From Arthrobacter dokdonellae (lineage in GTDB: Bacteria; Actinomycetota; Actinomycetes; Actinomycetales; Micrococcaceae), in NCBI RefSeq assembly GCF_003268655.1, contig NZ_CP029642.1, positions 3,100,001 to 3,164,000 of the forward strand: a stretch of DNA of 64,000 nt, read 5' to 3'. The notes under the pieces were generated by a model. It saw only the letters and a program-made list of their open reading frames with translations, did no database searches and was not told the DNA's origin. Shown here piece by piece: positions 55,029 to 63,023 of the stretch. A program made the position numbers and the translations under genes. Each line of letters starts with the position of its first letter. Within the stretch, counting starts at the first letter, position 1.

Positions 55029-55063
55029 ACGACGGCGGCACCCGCCTTGGGTGCCGCCGTCGT
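55029..55063. terminator. Perfect 15-bp stem terminator, probably bidirectional
   Basis: ACGACGGCGGCACCC (55029-55043) pairs exactly with GGGTGCCGCCGTCGT (55049-55063) around a 5-base loop, followed by CGTTT. It sits between the convergent S53 peptidase and OYE genes. A T run is short, as is common in high-GC actinobacteria. Confidence 0.85.
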
Positions 55064-55123
55064 CGTTTGCTGTGGGGACCGCGCCACCCTTGCCGCCAAG
55101 GGCGGGGGAACCGCGTTGGCGCC

Positions 55124-56215
55124 TTACGGCGTCGTGGGCCCGATCGGCGCCCGGTGGTACTGCTGGGACGCGTAGTCAACCGTCACTCCCAGTGCGGCGG
55201 CGGCGCGCAGCGGAAAGTTGGGGTCGCGCAGGAGTGCGCGCCCCAGCATGACGACGTCGGCCAGGCCGGTGGCGACGATCTGCTCGGCCTGGCGCGGCTC
55301 CTCAATCAGTCCGACGGCGATGGTCGGCAGGCCCGCCGCGGCACGGACCGCGGTGGCGAACGGGACCTGGTAACCGGGCCCCACGGGGATGTGTGCAGCG
55401 GGGACGTTGCCGCCGGTGGAGATGTCGGCGAGGTCGGCCCCGTGTTCACCCGCCCAGCGGGCCACGGTCTGGGTTTCCTCCAACGTCCAGCCGCCGTCGA
55501 CCCAGTCCGTGGCGGAGAACCGCACGCTCAGGGGGATGCCTTCGTCCACGACCGCGCGGATGGCGTCGATGGTCTCCAGCAGGAGCCGTGCCCGGTTGGC
55601 GAGCGTTCCGCCGTACGCGTCCGTCCGGGTGTTGCTCAGCGGCGAAAGGAACTCGTGGAGGAGGTAGCCGTGGGCGGCATGGATTTCGAGGAGGTCGAAC
55701 CCGGCCTCAAGGGCGCGGACGGCGGCCGCCGCGAAGGCGGCCGCGACCCCGCGAATCCCGTCCGTGGTGAGGGCCGCGGGTGCCTCATAGCCGGGGAACG
55801 CAATGGCGCTGGGGCCCACGGTGGGCCAGCCGCCGTCGTCCGCGGGAACGGTTCCCCGGCGCTCGTCCCACGTCCTGAACGTCGAACCCTTCCGCCCGGC
55901 ATGGGCCAGCTGGATGCCGGCCGCAGCCCCCTGCGAGTGGACGAAGCGCACGATCCGGGCGAATTCGTCACGCTGGGCGTCGTTCCACAGGCCGAGGTCC
56001 TGCGGGGAGATGCGGCCCTCGGGCAGGACGGCGGTGGCCTCCGTGAACACCGCGCCGGCGCCGCCCCGGGCGAACGAGCCCAGATGCACCAGGTGCCAGT
56101 CGGTGGGCATCCCGTCCTGCTGCTCGGCGGAATATTGGCACATGGGCGTGACCCAGATCCGGTTGCGGACGGTCACGCCGCGGACGGTGATCGGCTCAAA
56201 GAGTGCTGATGTCAT
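55124..56215 (-). CDS. Old yellow enzyme, YqjM-like NADH:flavin oxidoreductase
   Basis: This 363-residue FMN ene-reductase has the YqjM/thermophilic-like OYE motifs: TPMCQYSAEQQDGMPTDWHLVHLG with the redox Cys, IQLAHAGRKG, IHAAHGYLLHEFLSPLSNTRTDAYGG with the substrate-binding His pair, and LADVVMLGRALLRDPNFP at the end. It reduces activated C=C bonds with NAD(P)H. The start is the ATG at 56215. It is monocistronic, convergent with the S53 peptidase. Confidence 0.94.
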   Translation of the reverse strand: MTSALFEPITVRGVTVRNRIWVTPMCQYSAEQQDGMPTDWHLVHLGSFARGGAGAVFTEATAVLPEGRISPQDLGLWNDAQRDEFARIVRFVHSQGAAAGIQLAHAGRKGSTFRTWDERRGTVPADDGGWPTVGPSAIAFPGYEAPAALTTDGIRGVAAAFAAAAVRALEAGFDLLEIHAAHGYLLHEFLSPLSNTRTDAYGGTLANRARLLLETIDAIRAVVDEGIPLSVRFSATDWVDGGWTLEETQTVARWAGEHGADLADISTGGNVPAAHIPVGPGYQVPFATAVRAAAGLPTIAVGLIEEPRQAEQIVATGLADVVMLGRALLRDPNFPLRAAAALGVTVDYASQQYHRAPIGPTTP

Positions 56216-56346
56216 GGGAGGTGGCGTCTTTCTGCTGGCGGTCGCTTGTCAGGGCCAACGCGGATGCGGCGCGGCTGATTCCCTTCAAGCAAAGCTGGTC
56301 TGCTTCGTCCTGTGTCGGAGTCCTGGCGGGCATGCGCGACAAACGC

Positions 56347-57285
56347 TCACGCCCGCAGCCAGTCCAGCACCTGTTGCGCATGCGTGTTGGGCGGGAAGAT
56401 CGGGTAGAAGACGTGCTCGATGACGCCGTCCTTCACCACCAGGGTCAGGCGCGTGTACAAGCGCGGGTGGCCCGGAGCCGGAAACGTGGGGAGGTCCAGG
56501 GCGGCTGCGAGCGCGAATCCGGGATCGGACAGCATCGTGAACGGCAGGCCGAGCCTGGTCGCCACCTCGCGCTGGTAGCCGGGGTCCTGGCTGGAGAACC
56601 CGTACACGTTGGCGACCCCGGCCTCGCGCAGCAGGGAGTAGTGGTCGCGGAAGTCGCATGCCTCCGTGGAGCAGCCGCGGGCACCGGGAATGGCGTCCCA
56701 CCCGTCCGGGAGGTCCGTGCCGGGGACGCCGGTCAGCGGATAGAGGTAGATGACGGTCCGGCCGGAACCGAGCCCCGCGAGGTCGACCCGGCCGCCGTCG
56801 GTGGCCTCCAGTGTCAGCGCGGGCATGGCGCGGCCGGGCAGGTGGTCCGCGGCGCCGTCGTCCTCGGGGGCCGGCAGGTTGTCGGGCAGGACCTTGGAGT
56901 AATCGATCATGGGTGTGGGTTCCGTTCTAAAGGTTCGGGACGCGACCCGGGCCAGCCGTTCGGCCAGGAGTCCGCGCCGTGAGGCAAGGGATGCGATGGT
57001 GCGGTCCAGCTCGGCGATGCTGTCCCGGTATGCGGCCAGGGACGCCGGGCATTCGTCGCTGTGCCGGTGGCCGGCGTCGAGGCATTCAATGAACGGCGCG
57101 GCGCGGGCGGGATTGATCCCGAAGCCCGCGAGCGCCCGGATTTCACTGGTGACGCGCAGGTCGTGGTCCGAATAGTCGCGGTAGCCGTTGGGCAGGCGCC
57201 CCGGCAGGACCAGGCCCAGCTGCTCGTAATAGCGCACGGCCTTGATGGACACCCCGGCCCGCGCCGCCAACTCGCCTATCCGCAT
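56347..57285 (-). CDS. MerR regulator fused to a peroxiredoxin-like domain
   Basis: This 312-residue protein has two domains. Residues 1-~120 are a MerR regulator: MRIGELAARAGVSIKAVRYYEQLGLV (winged helix), then FGINPARAAPFIECL and a dimerisation coil around LDRTIASLASRRGLLAERLAR. Residues ~126-312 are a peroxiredoxin/BCP-like domain: MIDYSKVLPDNLPAPEDDG, VIYLYPLTGVPG, GARGCSTEACDFRDHYSLL (the Cys pair) and LTLVVKDGVIEHVFYPIFPP. Such Prx domains are normally separate genes starting at an ATG like the one here (MIDYSK). A +1 frame carries a stop just before it, so a fusing indel is the main alternative. The promoter is of the MerR type. Confidence 0.88.
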   Translation of the reverse strand: MRIGELAARAGVSIKAVRYYEQLGLVLPGRLPNGYRDYSDHDLRVTSEIRALAGFGINPARAAPFIECLDAGHRHSDECPASLAAYRDSIAELDRTIASLASRRGLLAERLARVASRTFRTEPTPMIDYSKVLPDNLPAPEDDGAADHLPGRAMPALTLEATDGGRVDLAGLGSGRTVIYLYPLTGVPGTDLPDGWDAIPGARGCSTEACDFRDHYSLLREAGVANVYGFSSQDPGYQREVATRLGLPFTMLSDPGFALAAALDLPTFPAPGHPRLYTRLTLVVKDGVIEHVFYPIFPPNTHAQQVLDWLRA

Positions 57286-57303
57286 TCTTACCTCCTCCCA
57301 ACA

Positions 57304-57334
57304 ACATAAACCTTGCCCCCGGGGGCAGTGTCAA
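57304..57334 (-). promoter_or_regulatory. MerR-type promoter with 19-bp spacer and central palindrome
   Basis: On the minus strand TTGACA (57329-57334) and TTATGT (57304-57309) are separated by 19 bases, the long spacer that MerR proteins act on by DNA untwisting. The spacer holds the perfect 14-bp palindrome TGCCCCCGGGGGCA. GGGAGGAGG precedes the ATG at 57285. This predicts that the MerR-peroxiredoxin protein controls its own gene. Confidence 0.9.
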
Positions 57335-57492
57335 CCTGGCACTACGGACACGGAGCCTGGCGGGCCGTCCTTGACGCCTGGGATGACGCGATGGATATTT
57401 GATCCCGATATATCAGCCTCAATTGTCCATATCGACATCCTAAGCGCGGGGAGCCGCCAACAGACCGGGCTCCCCGACCGTGCGCGGGCGGT

Positions 57493-57880
57493 TCAGACGG
57501 CCGATCGACAGCCCAATGTCCGCCGCTGGACCGCCGGGTTGGGAATCCCGGGAGCCCTGTACGCCATGTCCAGCGCGCCGACGTCGGTCCCGGGTGCCAC
57601 GACGGCGTCGATCCGGTCCAGGATCCCGTCTGTCAGGGACACCTCGGAGCCGGCGACGAGGTCCTCAAGCTGGTCCACGGTGCGCGGGCCGGCGATCGCG
57701 GAGGCGACACCGGGGCGGGCGATGACACAAGCCACGACTCTTTGCGTCAGCTCCAGCCCGGCCTCGTCGGCGACCGGGATGATCCGTTCAACCGTGTCGA
57801 TGCGGCGTTCGGGCGTCCATTGGGCCGCCACCATGCCCGACGCCGGCATCGACGACATGCCGATCGCACGGACCTTGCCG
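57493..57880 (-). pseudogene. Aldo/keto reductase with central deletion
   Basis: The remnant joins GKVRAIGMSSMPASGMVAAQWTPERR (mid-part of an aldo/keto reductase, usually GKVRAIGSSTFPAS) directly to VERIIPVADEAGLELTQRVVACVIARPGV and SAIAGPRTVDQLEDLVAGSEV, the C-terminal part. About 100 residues that normally lie between are missing, as is the whole N-terminal half with the catalytic Tyr. The reading frame stays open, so this is a clean internal deletion. The product would not be functional. Confidence 0.8.
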
Positions 57881-57976
57881 CGCTGACCGGGCGGCCATGC
57901 AGCCGCGCCTGAGGCTGCGGCACACTCACTCATGAGACGGGGACCCCGACGACTCGTGCGCACCGCCCGCAATTTA

Positions 57977-58363
57977 TCAGTCCTGTAGTTCAGCGGGTGG
58001 ATGCTCGGCGACGCAGAACAGGTTCCCTTCAGGATCGGCCATGGTACTCCACTGCACGTGCGCGACCTCCTCCAGGACATCCCACTTGTGCGTTGCACCA
58101 AGGCCGATGAGCCGATCCACCTCGGCCCGTCGGGAACCCCAGGGGACTGTCAGGTCCACGTGGGAGACCTGGTGCTTGGATCGGGGAACGGTTCCCGGCT
58201 GGAAGAACATGCCGAACCCGCCGGGCCCATTCGGCGGCAGGTAGACGCTGTCGCCGTTGACTGACTGTGTGGCGCCAGTGACTGCTGCCCAGAACGTGGC
58301 AAGTCCGGTGGGGTCCGCCGCCTCGAAATTGATGGCTCCAAGGCTGATCTGCGTATTTGTCAT
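57977..58363 (-). CDS. VOC-family (glyoxalase-like) protein
   Basis: This 128-residue single-chain VOC protein has ISLGAINFEAADPTGLATFWAAVTGA at the start and VSHVDLTVPWGSRRAEVDRLIGLGA in the middle. It ends with MADPEGNLFCVAEHP, the typical final strand with a metal Glu position. ATG 58363 is the natural start. The function is unassigned: it could be a glyoxalase, dioxygenase or resistance protein. It is transcribed opposite to nothing close upstream and lies next to a dead aldo/keto reductase gene. Confidence 0.9.
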   Translation of the reverse strand: MTNTQISLGAINFEAADPTGLATFWAAVTGATQSVNGDSVYLPPNGPGGFGMFFQPGTVPRSKHQVSHVDLTVPWGSRRAEVDRLIGLGATHKWDVLEEVAHVQWSTMADPEGNLFCVAEHPPAELQD

Positions 58364-58445
58364 GCGTGCAACTTTAGCTGTCACCGCTTGCACTGGAACA
58401 AGGGAAGCGCGGCTTATGGGACCGCCGCCGTCATCGAGCACGCAC

Positions 58446-59060
58446 TCACTGCGCAGGGCGGAAGATGTGCCAGGCTTCGCGGGTCGCGTAGTAGACAATG
58501 ACCAGGCCGGCCGCGGGATCGGCCCACCACCACCCTGCCAGGTCGTCGAGCAGGACGCCGCCCAGAACCGCCGTGGCCAGCAGCCCGTCGATGAACGTCA
58601 CCCGGCCCTCCGCCTCCAGCACCGGATTTCCCAGCGCCTTCCCGGTGCGGGCCTTCCCGGCTGCCAGCAAAAACATGGCCGCCGCTGTGACCGCCGTCCA
58701 GGCAATGCCCACGGGGCTCGGTGCGGCACGGTGCCCCCGCGCAAGCGCGGCGCCGGATTGAATGCACAGGTACAGGGCCAGGGCCAGGAACGCGCCCGCG
58801 ATGAGTTTCAAGGAGAACCGCTGGCGCTGTTCGCCGGTGCCGGACAGTTCCCAGATCACCACGGTGCTGGCACCGATTTCGATCAGGCTGTCCAGTCCGA
58901 ACCCGGCCAGCGCCACGGAGCCGGCCGCGATCGAGGCACCCGCCAGGACCGCGACGCCAACGACGTTCCAGCCCAGCGTGATCCCCTCGAGGAGGAAGCC
59001 GCGGCGGCGCAGGCGCAGGGCTTCCGCCGCCGTCGGGCGCTCAGGCACCGTGTCGTTCAC
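58446..59060 (-). CDS. Cation-diffusion-facilitator-like transporter
   Basis: This 204-residue, six-helix membrane protein has the CDF-type core with Asp in SVALAGFGLDSLIEIGAS near residues 45-65 and a second acidic site in LEAEGRVTFIDGLLATAVLGGVLLDD near 150-175. The zinc-type HxxxD motif is absent and there is no C-terminal cytoplasmic domain, so it belongs to a shorter subfamily of cation transporters. The metal is not known. It lies in a short minus-strand group with the VOC and DUF1232 genes. Confidence 0.85.
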   Translation of the reverse strand: MNDTVPERPTAAEALRLRRRGFLLEGITLGWNVVGVAVLAGASIAAGSVALAGFGLDSLIEIGASTVVIWELSGTGEQRQRFSLKLIAGAFLALALYLCIQSGAALARGHRAAPSPVGIAWTAVTAAAMFLLAAGKARTGKALGNPVLEAEGRVTFIDGLLATAVLGGVLLDDLAGWWWADPAAGLVIVYYATREAWHIFRPAQ

Positions 59061-59141
59061 CGCCCAGCAGGGCGTTCAGGGATCTGGCGATGAGGCTGGC
59101 GGCATGCGGCCGGTCCCAGGGACCCGCCGGCGCGAAGGAGC

Positions 59142-59585
59142 TCAAGGGTGCTCCGTCGTGCGCGAAGGAACGGTGCCGCCCGGCATCCCGGCGAGCCGTT
59201 CAATGATGCGCAGCCCGGCCGGCGTGCCGGGCCAGTGCCGGCGCAGCGGTCCGGGGCCGGCGGTGCGGATCACCGAGCGCAGGACGACGGCGAGGACGAT
59301 CACGTCGTCCGCGTACCCGATCACGGGCAGGAAGTCCGGGACCAGGTCCAGCGGCGAGAGCAGGTAGGCCAGCAGCAGGGCCAGCTTGATCCGCACGCCG
59401 CGCGGCACGGTCCTGTCCGCGGCCAGGCGGCGGAGCGCCCTCAGCAGGTCCGGCAGCAGCCGCAGGGCGTCCTTCATGCCCACGGTGTCCGGGTGGCGGC
59501 GGGCATACATCCACAAGGCCAGCAGCAGGACCACATAGACGGCCACCAGCCCGGCCAGGATGCCAAGCAGCGTCTGCCACATCAT
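59142..59585 (-). CDS. DUF1232 (YkvA-like) membrane protein
   Basis: This 147-residue protein has an N-terminal membrane helix (LLGILAGLVAVYVVLLLALWM) and a DUF1232 domain with the hallmark LAYLLSPLDLVPDFLPVIGYADDVIVLAVVLR near residues 72-104. The function is unknown; the family is membrane-associated in many bacteria. The start MMWQTLL at 59585 is reasonable. It is the first gene of the short minus-strand group. Confidence 0.9.
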   Translation of the reverse strand: MMWQTLLGILAGLVAVYVVLLLALWMYARRHPDTVGMKDALRLLPDLLRALRRLAADRTVPRGVRIKLALLLAYLLSPLDLVPDFLPVIGYADDVIVLAVVLRSVIRTAGPGPLRRHWPGTPAGLRIIERLAGMPGGTVPSRTTEHP

Positions 59586-59755
59586 GGGCTAATCGCCATG
59601 GGCACGGTGCAGGTCGGGATGGCAATGCCGTTCTTGAGAATTTGGGAATCAACACGGACCAGTTTAGCGCCCGGTGCAACGGTCCGGCGTGACGCCGCTT
59701 ACAGGCCCTGTCAGGGACTCCCACGCGGCGGGCCGGGCCACGTAACGTTGTCTCC

Positions 59756-60661
59756 ATGGACAACCGCAGCGAAATTCGGGAATTCCTCGCCTCCCGGCGG
59801 GCACGGCTCACGCCCGAGCAGGCCGGGCTGCCAACCTTTGGCGGCATCCGGCGCGTCCCCGGGCTGCGCCGGGAAGAGGTTTCGCTGCTGGCCGGCGTGA
59901 GCGTGGAGTACTACACACGCGTGGAGCGCGGCGGCCTGGCGGGCGTTTCGGACTCCGTCCTGGAGGCCATCTCCCGGGCCCTGCACCTGAACGAGGCGGA
60001 GCACGACCACCTGTTCAACCTCGCCCGGGCCGCCGGGCCGGCCGCGCGCCCGCGCCGGCAAGCCGCGCGGGGCATCCACGCCAGCGTGCAGCGCATCCTG
60101 GACGGCATGGTCGGCATTCCCGCGTTGGTGCAGAACGGCCGGCTGGACGTCCTCGCCGCCAACAACTTGGGCCGCGCGCTGTACGCGGACGTGCTCGAGG
60201 ACCCTGTGCGTCCGGCAAATTTTGCCCGGTTCGCCTTCTTCAACGCCCGTTCCCGTTCGCTGTATCCCGACTGGAACCTGGCGGCCGACACCTGCGTCGC
60301 CATGCTGCACGCCGAGGCCGGCCGCAACCCGTTCGACAAGGCGCTGACCGAGCTGGTCGGGGAACTGTCCACCCGCAGCGAGGAGTTCCGCCGTCGCTGG
60401 GCCCAGCACGACGTCCGCCTCCACCGCAGCGGCGTCAAGACCCTCCGGCACCCGGTGGTGGGCCTGCTCGAGGTTCACTTCGACGCGCTGGAGCTGCCTG
60501 CCACGCCCGGGCTGACCATGTTCACCTACAGCGCCGAACCGGGCACCCCATCCGAGGACGGCCTGCGGCTGCTGGCCAGCTGGGCCGCCACGAACAAGGC
60601 CGTCACGGCAGTGTCCGACGGTGACGGGCACAGCAACACTCCCGGCGCACTGCGCCACTGA
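59756..60661 (+). CDS. XRE/HipB-type regulator with MLTR-like ligand domain
   Basis: This 301-residue protein has an N-terminal helix-turn-helix typical of the actinobacterial MmyB/MLTR group: FLASRRARLTPEQAGLPTFGG, RRVPGLRREEVSLLAGVSVEYYTRVERG. A long ligand-binding PAS-like domain follows, containing VQNGRLDVLAANNLGRALY and FFNARSRSLYPDW near residues 120-160. Such regulators often control a neighbouring reductase or transporter gene. Here the nearest downstream genes are a truncated MFS gene and an alcohol dehydrogenase. Confidence 0.92.
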   Translation: MDNRSEIREFLASRRARLTPEQAGLPTFGGIRRVPGLRREEVSLLAGVSVEYYTRVERGGLAGVSDSVLEAISRALHLNEAEHDHLFNLARAAGPAARPRRQAARGIHASVQRILDGMVGIPALVQNGRLDVLAANNLGRALYADVLEDPVRPANFARFAFFNARSRSLYPDWNLAADTCVAMLHAEAGRNPFDKALTELVGELSTRSEEFRRRWAQHDVRLHRSGVKTLRHPVVGLLEVHFDALELPATPGLTMFTYSAEPGTPSEDGLRLLASWAATNKAVTAVSDGDGHSNTPGALRH

Positions 60662-60765
60662 CCGGCGGACCCCTCCGCGCCAGGCGGCAGCCGGCCGCCA
60701 TGATGGGGGTCCCTGCCAGTGCCCCTCACAGCAGGGACTGTTTGCCGCCCCGCGCCTGCCGTTGA

Positions 60766-61227
60766 ATGGATGAAGGCACGGCAGACGCGTCCCCCACTCC
60801 CAAACCCCTGGTCGCCATGCCTGATGGCCGCCACCCACGAAATGGAACAATTTTGACCCGAGCCACCTCTCTGGACGACGGCGCCCCGGCGTGCGCTGCC
60901 CAGGAACCTTCACCCAGGACGACGCCGGCCCCCCGCCTGCCGCGGGCCGCACTGCTGGTCATGGCCGCCATGGGGTTCATCCTCATTGCCACCGAAACCA
61001 TGCCCGCCGGCCTCCTGCCCCAGATCTCCGCCGGCCTGGACATCACCGAAGGCACGGCCGGCCAGCTCGTCAGCGTCTACGCGTTGGGGACCATCGCGGC
61101 GACCATGCCGGGCGCTGGCGATCGCCTCGGTCGGCACGCCCTGCCAGTCGTCATGACCGGACTGGCCGCCCTGGCGCTCGTGGTCGCTGTCACGGGCCGC
61201 CGCACAGCCTTCCCCGCGACGCCATAG
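60766..61227 (+). pseudogene. MFS drug-efflux-type transporter with central deletion
   Basis: The start of the transporter is intact ([35 protein letters not shown] and [21 protein letters not shown], helices 1 and 2). It is followed at once by the last helix and tail, [27 protein letters not shown]. The ~250 residues of helices 3-11 that lie between in a full 390-residue MFS protein are missing. The frame is open, so a short product of 153 residues could still be made. The upstream part before PRAALL is long and polar; the start is uncertain. Confidence 0.8.
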
Positions 61228-61320
61228 CGTGCGCGCACGAGCCAACGCCCCGCCCTCGTCCCTCCCCAGTCCAACCCGTCAAGCCAGTCCAACCCACCAA
61301 GTCAATTGCAGGAGTCAGAA

Positions 61321-62360
61321 TGCTTACCGTTAACGCCTACGCCGCCCCGTCCGCCACGGGCGACCTCATCCCCACCACCATCGAACGCCGCGACGTCGGC
61401 CCGCACGACGTCCTCATCGACATCAAGTTCGCCGGCATCTGCCACTCGGACATCCACACGGTCCGCGGCGACTGGGGCCCGCAAAGCTACCCGCTGGCCC
61501 CGGGACATGAGATTGCCGGCGTCGTCGCCGAGGTGGGGTCGGCAGTCACCAGGCACCGGGTCGGCGACCGGGTGGGCGTGGGCTGCATGGTGAACTCCTG
61601 CGGCGAGTGCGCCAACTGCCAGGCCGGGGAGGAACAGTTCTGCCTGGCCGGGAACACGGGCACGTACGGGGCCGTGGACCGCGACGGCACCATCACCCAG
61701 GGCGGGTACTCCACCCATGTCGTGGTCACGGAAGCGTTCGTCCTGCGCATCCCTGACGGCCTGGACCTGGACGTCGCCGCTCCCCTGCTCTGCGCCGGCA
61801 TCACCACCTACTCGCCGCTGCGCCACTGGGGTGCGGGTCCGGGGAGGAACGTGGCCATCGTCGGCCTGGGCGGGCTGGGCCACATGGCCGTCAAGCTGGC
61901 CCACGCCATGGGAGCCACGGTGACGGTGCTGTCGCAGTCCCTGAAGAAGCAGGAGGACGGGCTGCGCCTGGGCGCCGACCACTACCGCGCCACGAGCGAT
62001 GAAACCACCTTCACCGACCTCGCCGGCAGCTTCGACCTGATCGTGAACACCGTCAGCGCCGCCATCGACATCAACGCCTACCTGCAGCTTCTCAAGCTCG
62101 ACGGCGCCCTGGTGAACGTGGGTGCCCCGGCGGATCCGCTGCCCGTGCAGGCGTTCTCCCTCATCACCGGGCGGCGTTCCTTCGCCGGCTCCATGATCGG
62201 AGGCATCCGCGAGACGCAGGAGATGCTCGATTTCTGCGCCGAGCACGGCATCGGCGCCGAGATCGAGGTGGTCCCGGCCAGCAAGATCAACGACGCCTAC
62301 GAACGCGTCCTGGCCTCCGACGTGCGCTACCGCTTCGTCATCGACGCGGCCACGTTCTAG
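61321..62360 (+). CDS. Zinc-dependent alcohol dehydrogenase, cinnamyl-alcohol-dehydrogenase-like
   Basis: This 346-residue medium-chain dehydrogenase has the catalytic zinc motifs [15 protein letters not shown] and GHEIAGVV, a structural zinc site with four Cys in [20 protein letters not shown], and the Rossmann glycine motif [18 protein letters not shown] near residues 180-197. It fits NADPH-dependent aldehyde reductases of the YahK/CAD type. AGGAG stands eight bases before the ATG. It lies downstream of the XRE regulator and the dead MFS gene and may have been part of their operon. Confidence 0.95.
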
Positions 62361-62438
62361 ACGGGCGAGGGCGGCGGGTCCACGGGACGGACGACGGCGC
62401 CGCGCACCTGGCGGCGGGGGCCGGCGTCGTCCCCGCCC

Positions 62439-62948
62439 TCAGGGCCGGGGGCGCCCCGCCAGTCGTTTGGGGCTGGGGTAGGCGTCGCGCATGTGGTCGC
62501 TGGTGAGGAAGTCGGCGACCCCGATCATCAGGACGGCGAAGATGATCTGCTCCACCACCATCCAGTAGGGGTACAGGCCCGGGATGGTGGCCACCACGAG
62601 GGTGATGACGGGGAAGATCTGGCTGAAAAGCCGCAGCCGCTGGTATCCCCAGTAGTAGCCCTGCTCGGCCCGCCACGCGAAGAAGAACAGCGTCAGCGTC
62701 ATGAGCAGGACCACAACGCCGCGGAACCACACCGCGAAGCCCACCGGCGTGCCGCGGGTCTCCAGCACCAGGGCAATGACGATGGCGCTGAAGCCCACCA
62801 GCACCTCCAGGCCCAGGATCCAGTTGACCCAGCGGAAGGCACTGCGGGTGCGCGGGTGCACGCGCGCGGCTTCCTCGATCACGTAGTGGCCGTGCCGCCC
62901 GCCGGCCAGTTTGTCGATGTCCAGTCCAAACACTTTCAACGCTGTCAT
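62439..62948 (-). CDS. Four-helix membrane protein of unknown function
   Basis: This 169-residue protein has four hydrophobic helices: WILGLEVLVGFSAIVIALVL, FRGVVVLLMTLTLFFFAW, FSQIFPVITLVVATIPGLY and VEQIIFAVLMIGVADFL. It has polar ends, an N-terminal KVFGLDIDKLAGGRHGHYV and an Arg/Pro-rich tail. I do not recognise a family. ATG 62948 is the first sensible start. It is convergent with the alcohol dehydrogenase and downstream of the sigma-factor gene. Confidence 0.78.
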   Translation of the reverse strand: MTALKVFGLDIDKLAGGRHGHYVIEEAARVHPRTRSAFRWVNWILGLEVLVGFSAIVIALVLETRGTPVGFAVWFRGVVVLLMTLTLFFFAWRAEQGYYWGYQRLRLFSQIFPVITLVVATIPGLYPYWMVVEQIIFAVLMIGVADFLTSDHMRDAYPSPKRLAGRPRP

Positions 62949-63023
62949 GGGATCAGCGTAGTGGCAGCGGGGCCGCCATCGGGGCCAGACCCGGCACGCC
63001 CGTTTCACCCGGGACGGGTACGC

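Noticed and set aside
62367..62440. Terminator between the alcohol dehydrogenase and the four-helix membrane protein
   Set aside because: GAGGGCGG and CCGCCCTC are complementary, but they are 58 bases apart with only a 7-bp inner match, so a defined hairpin is not supported.
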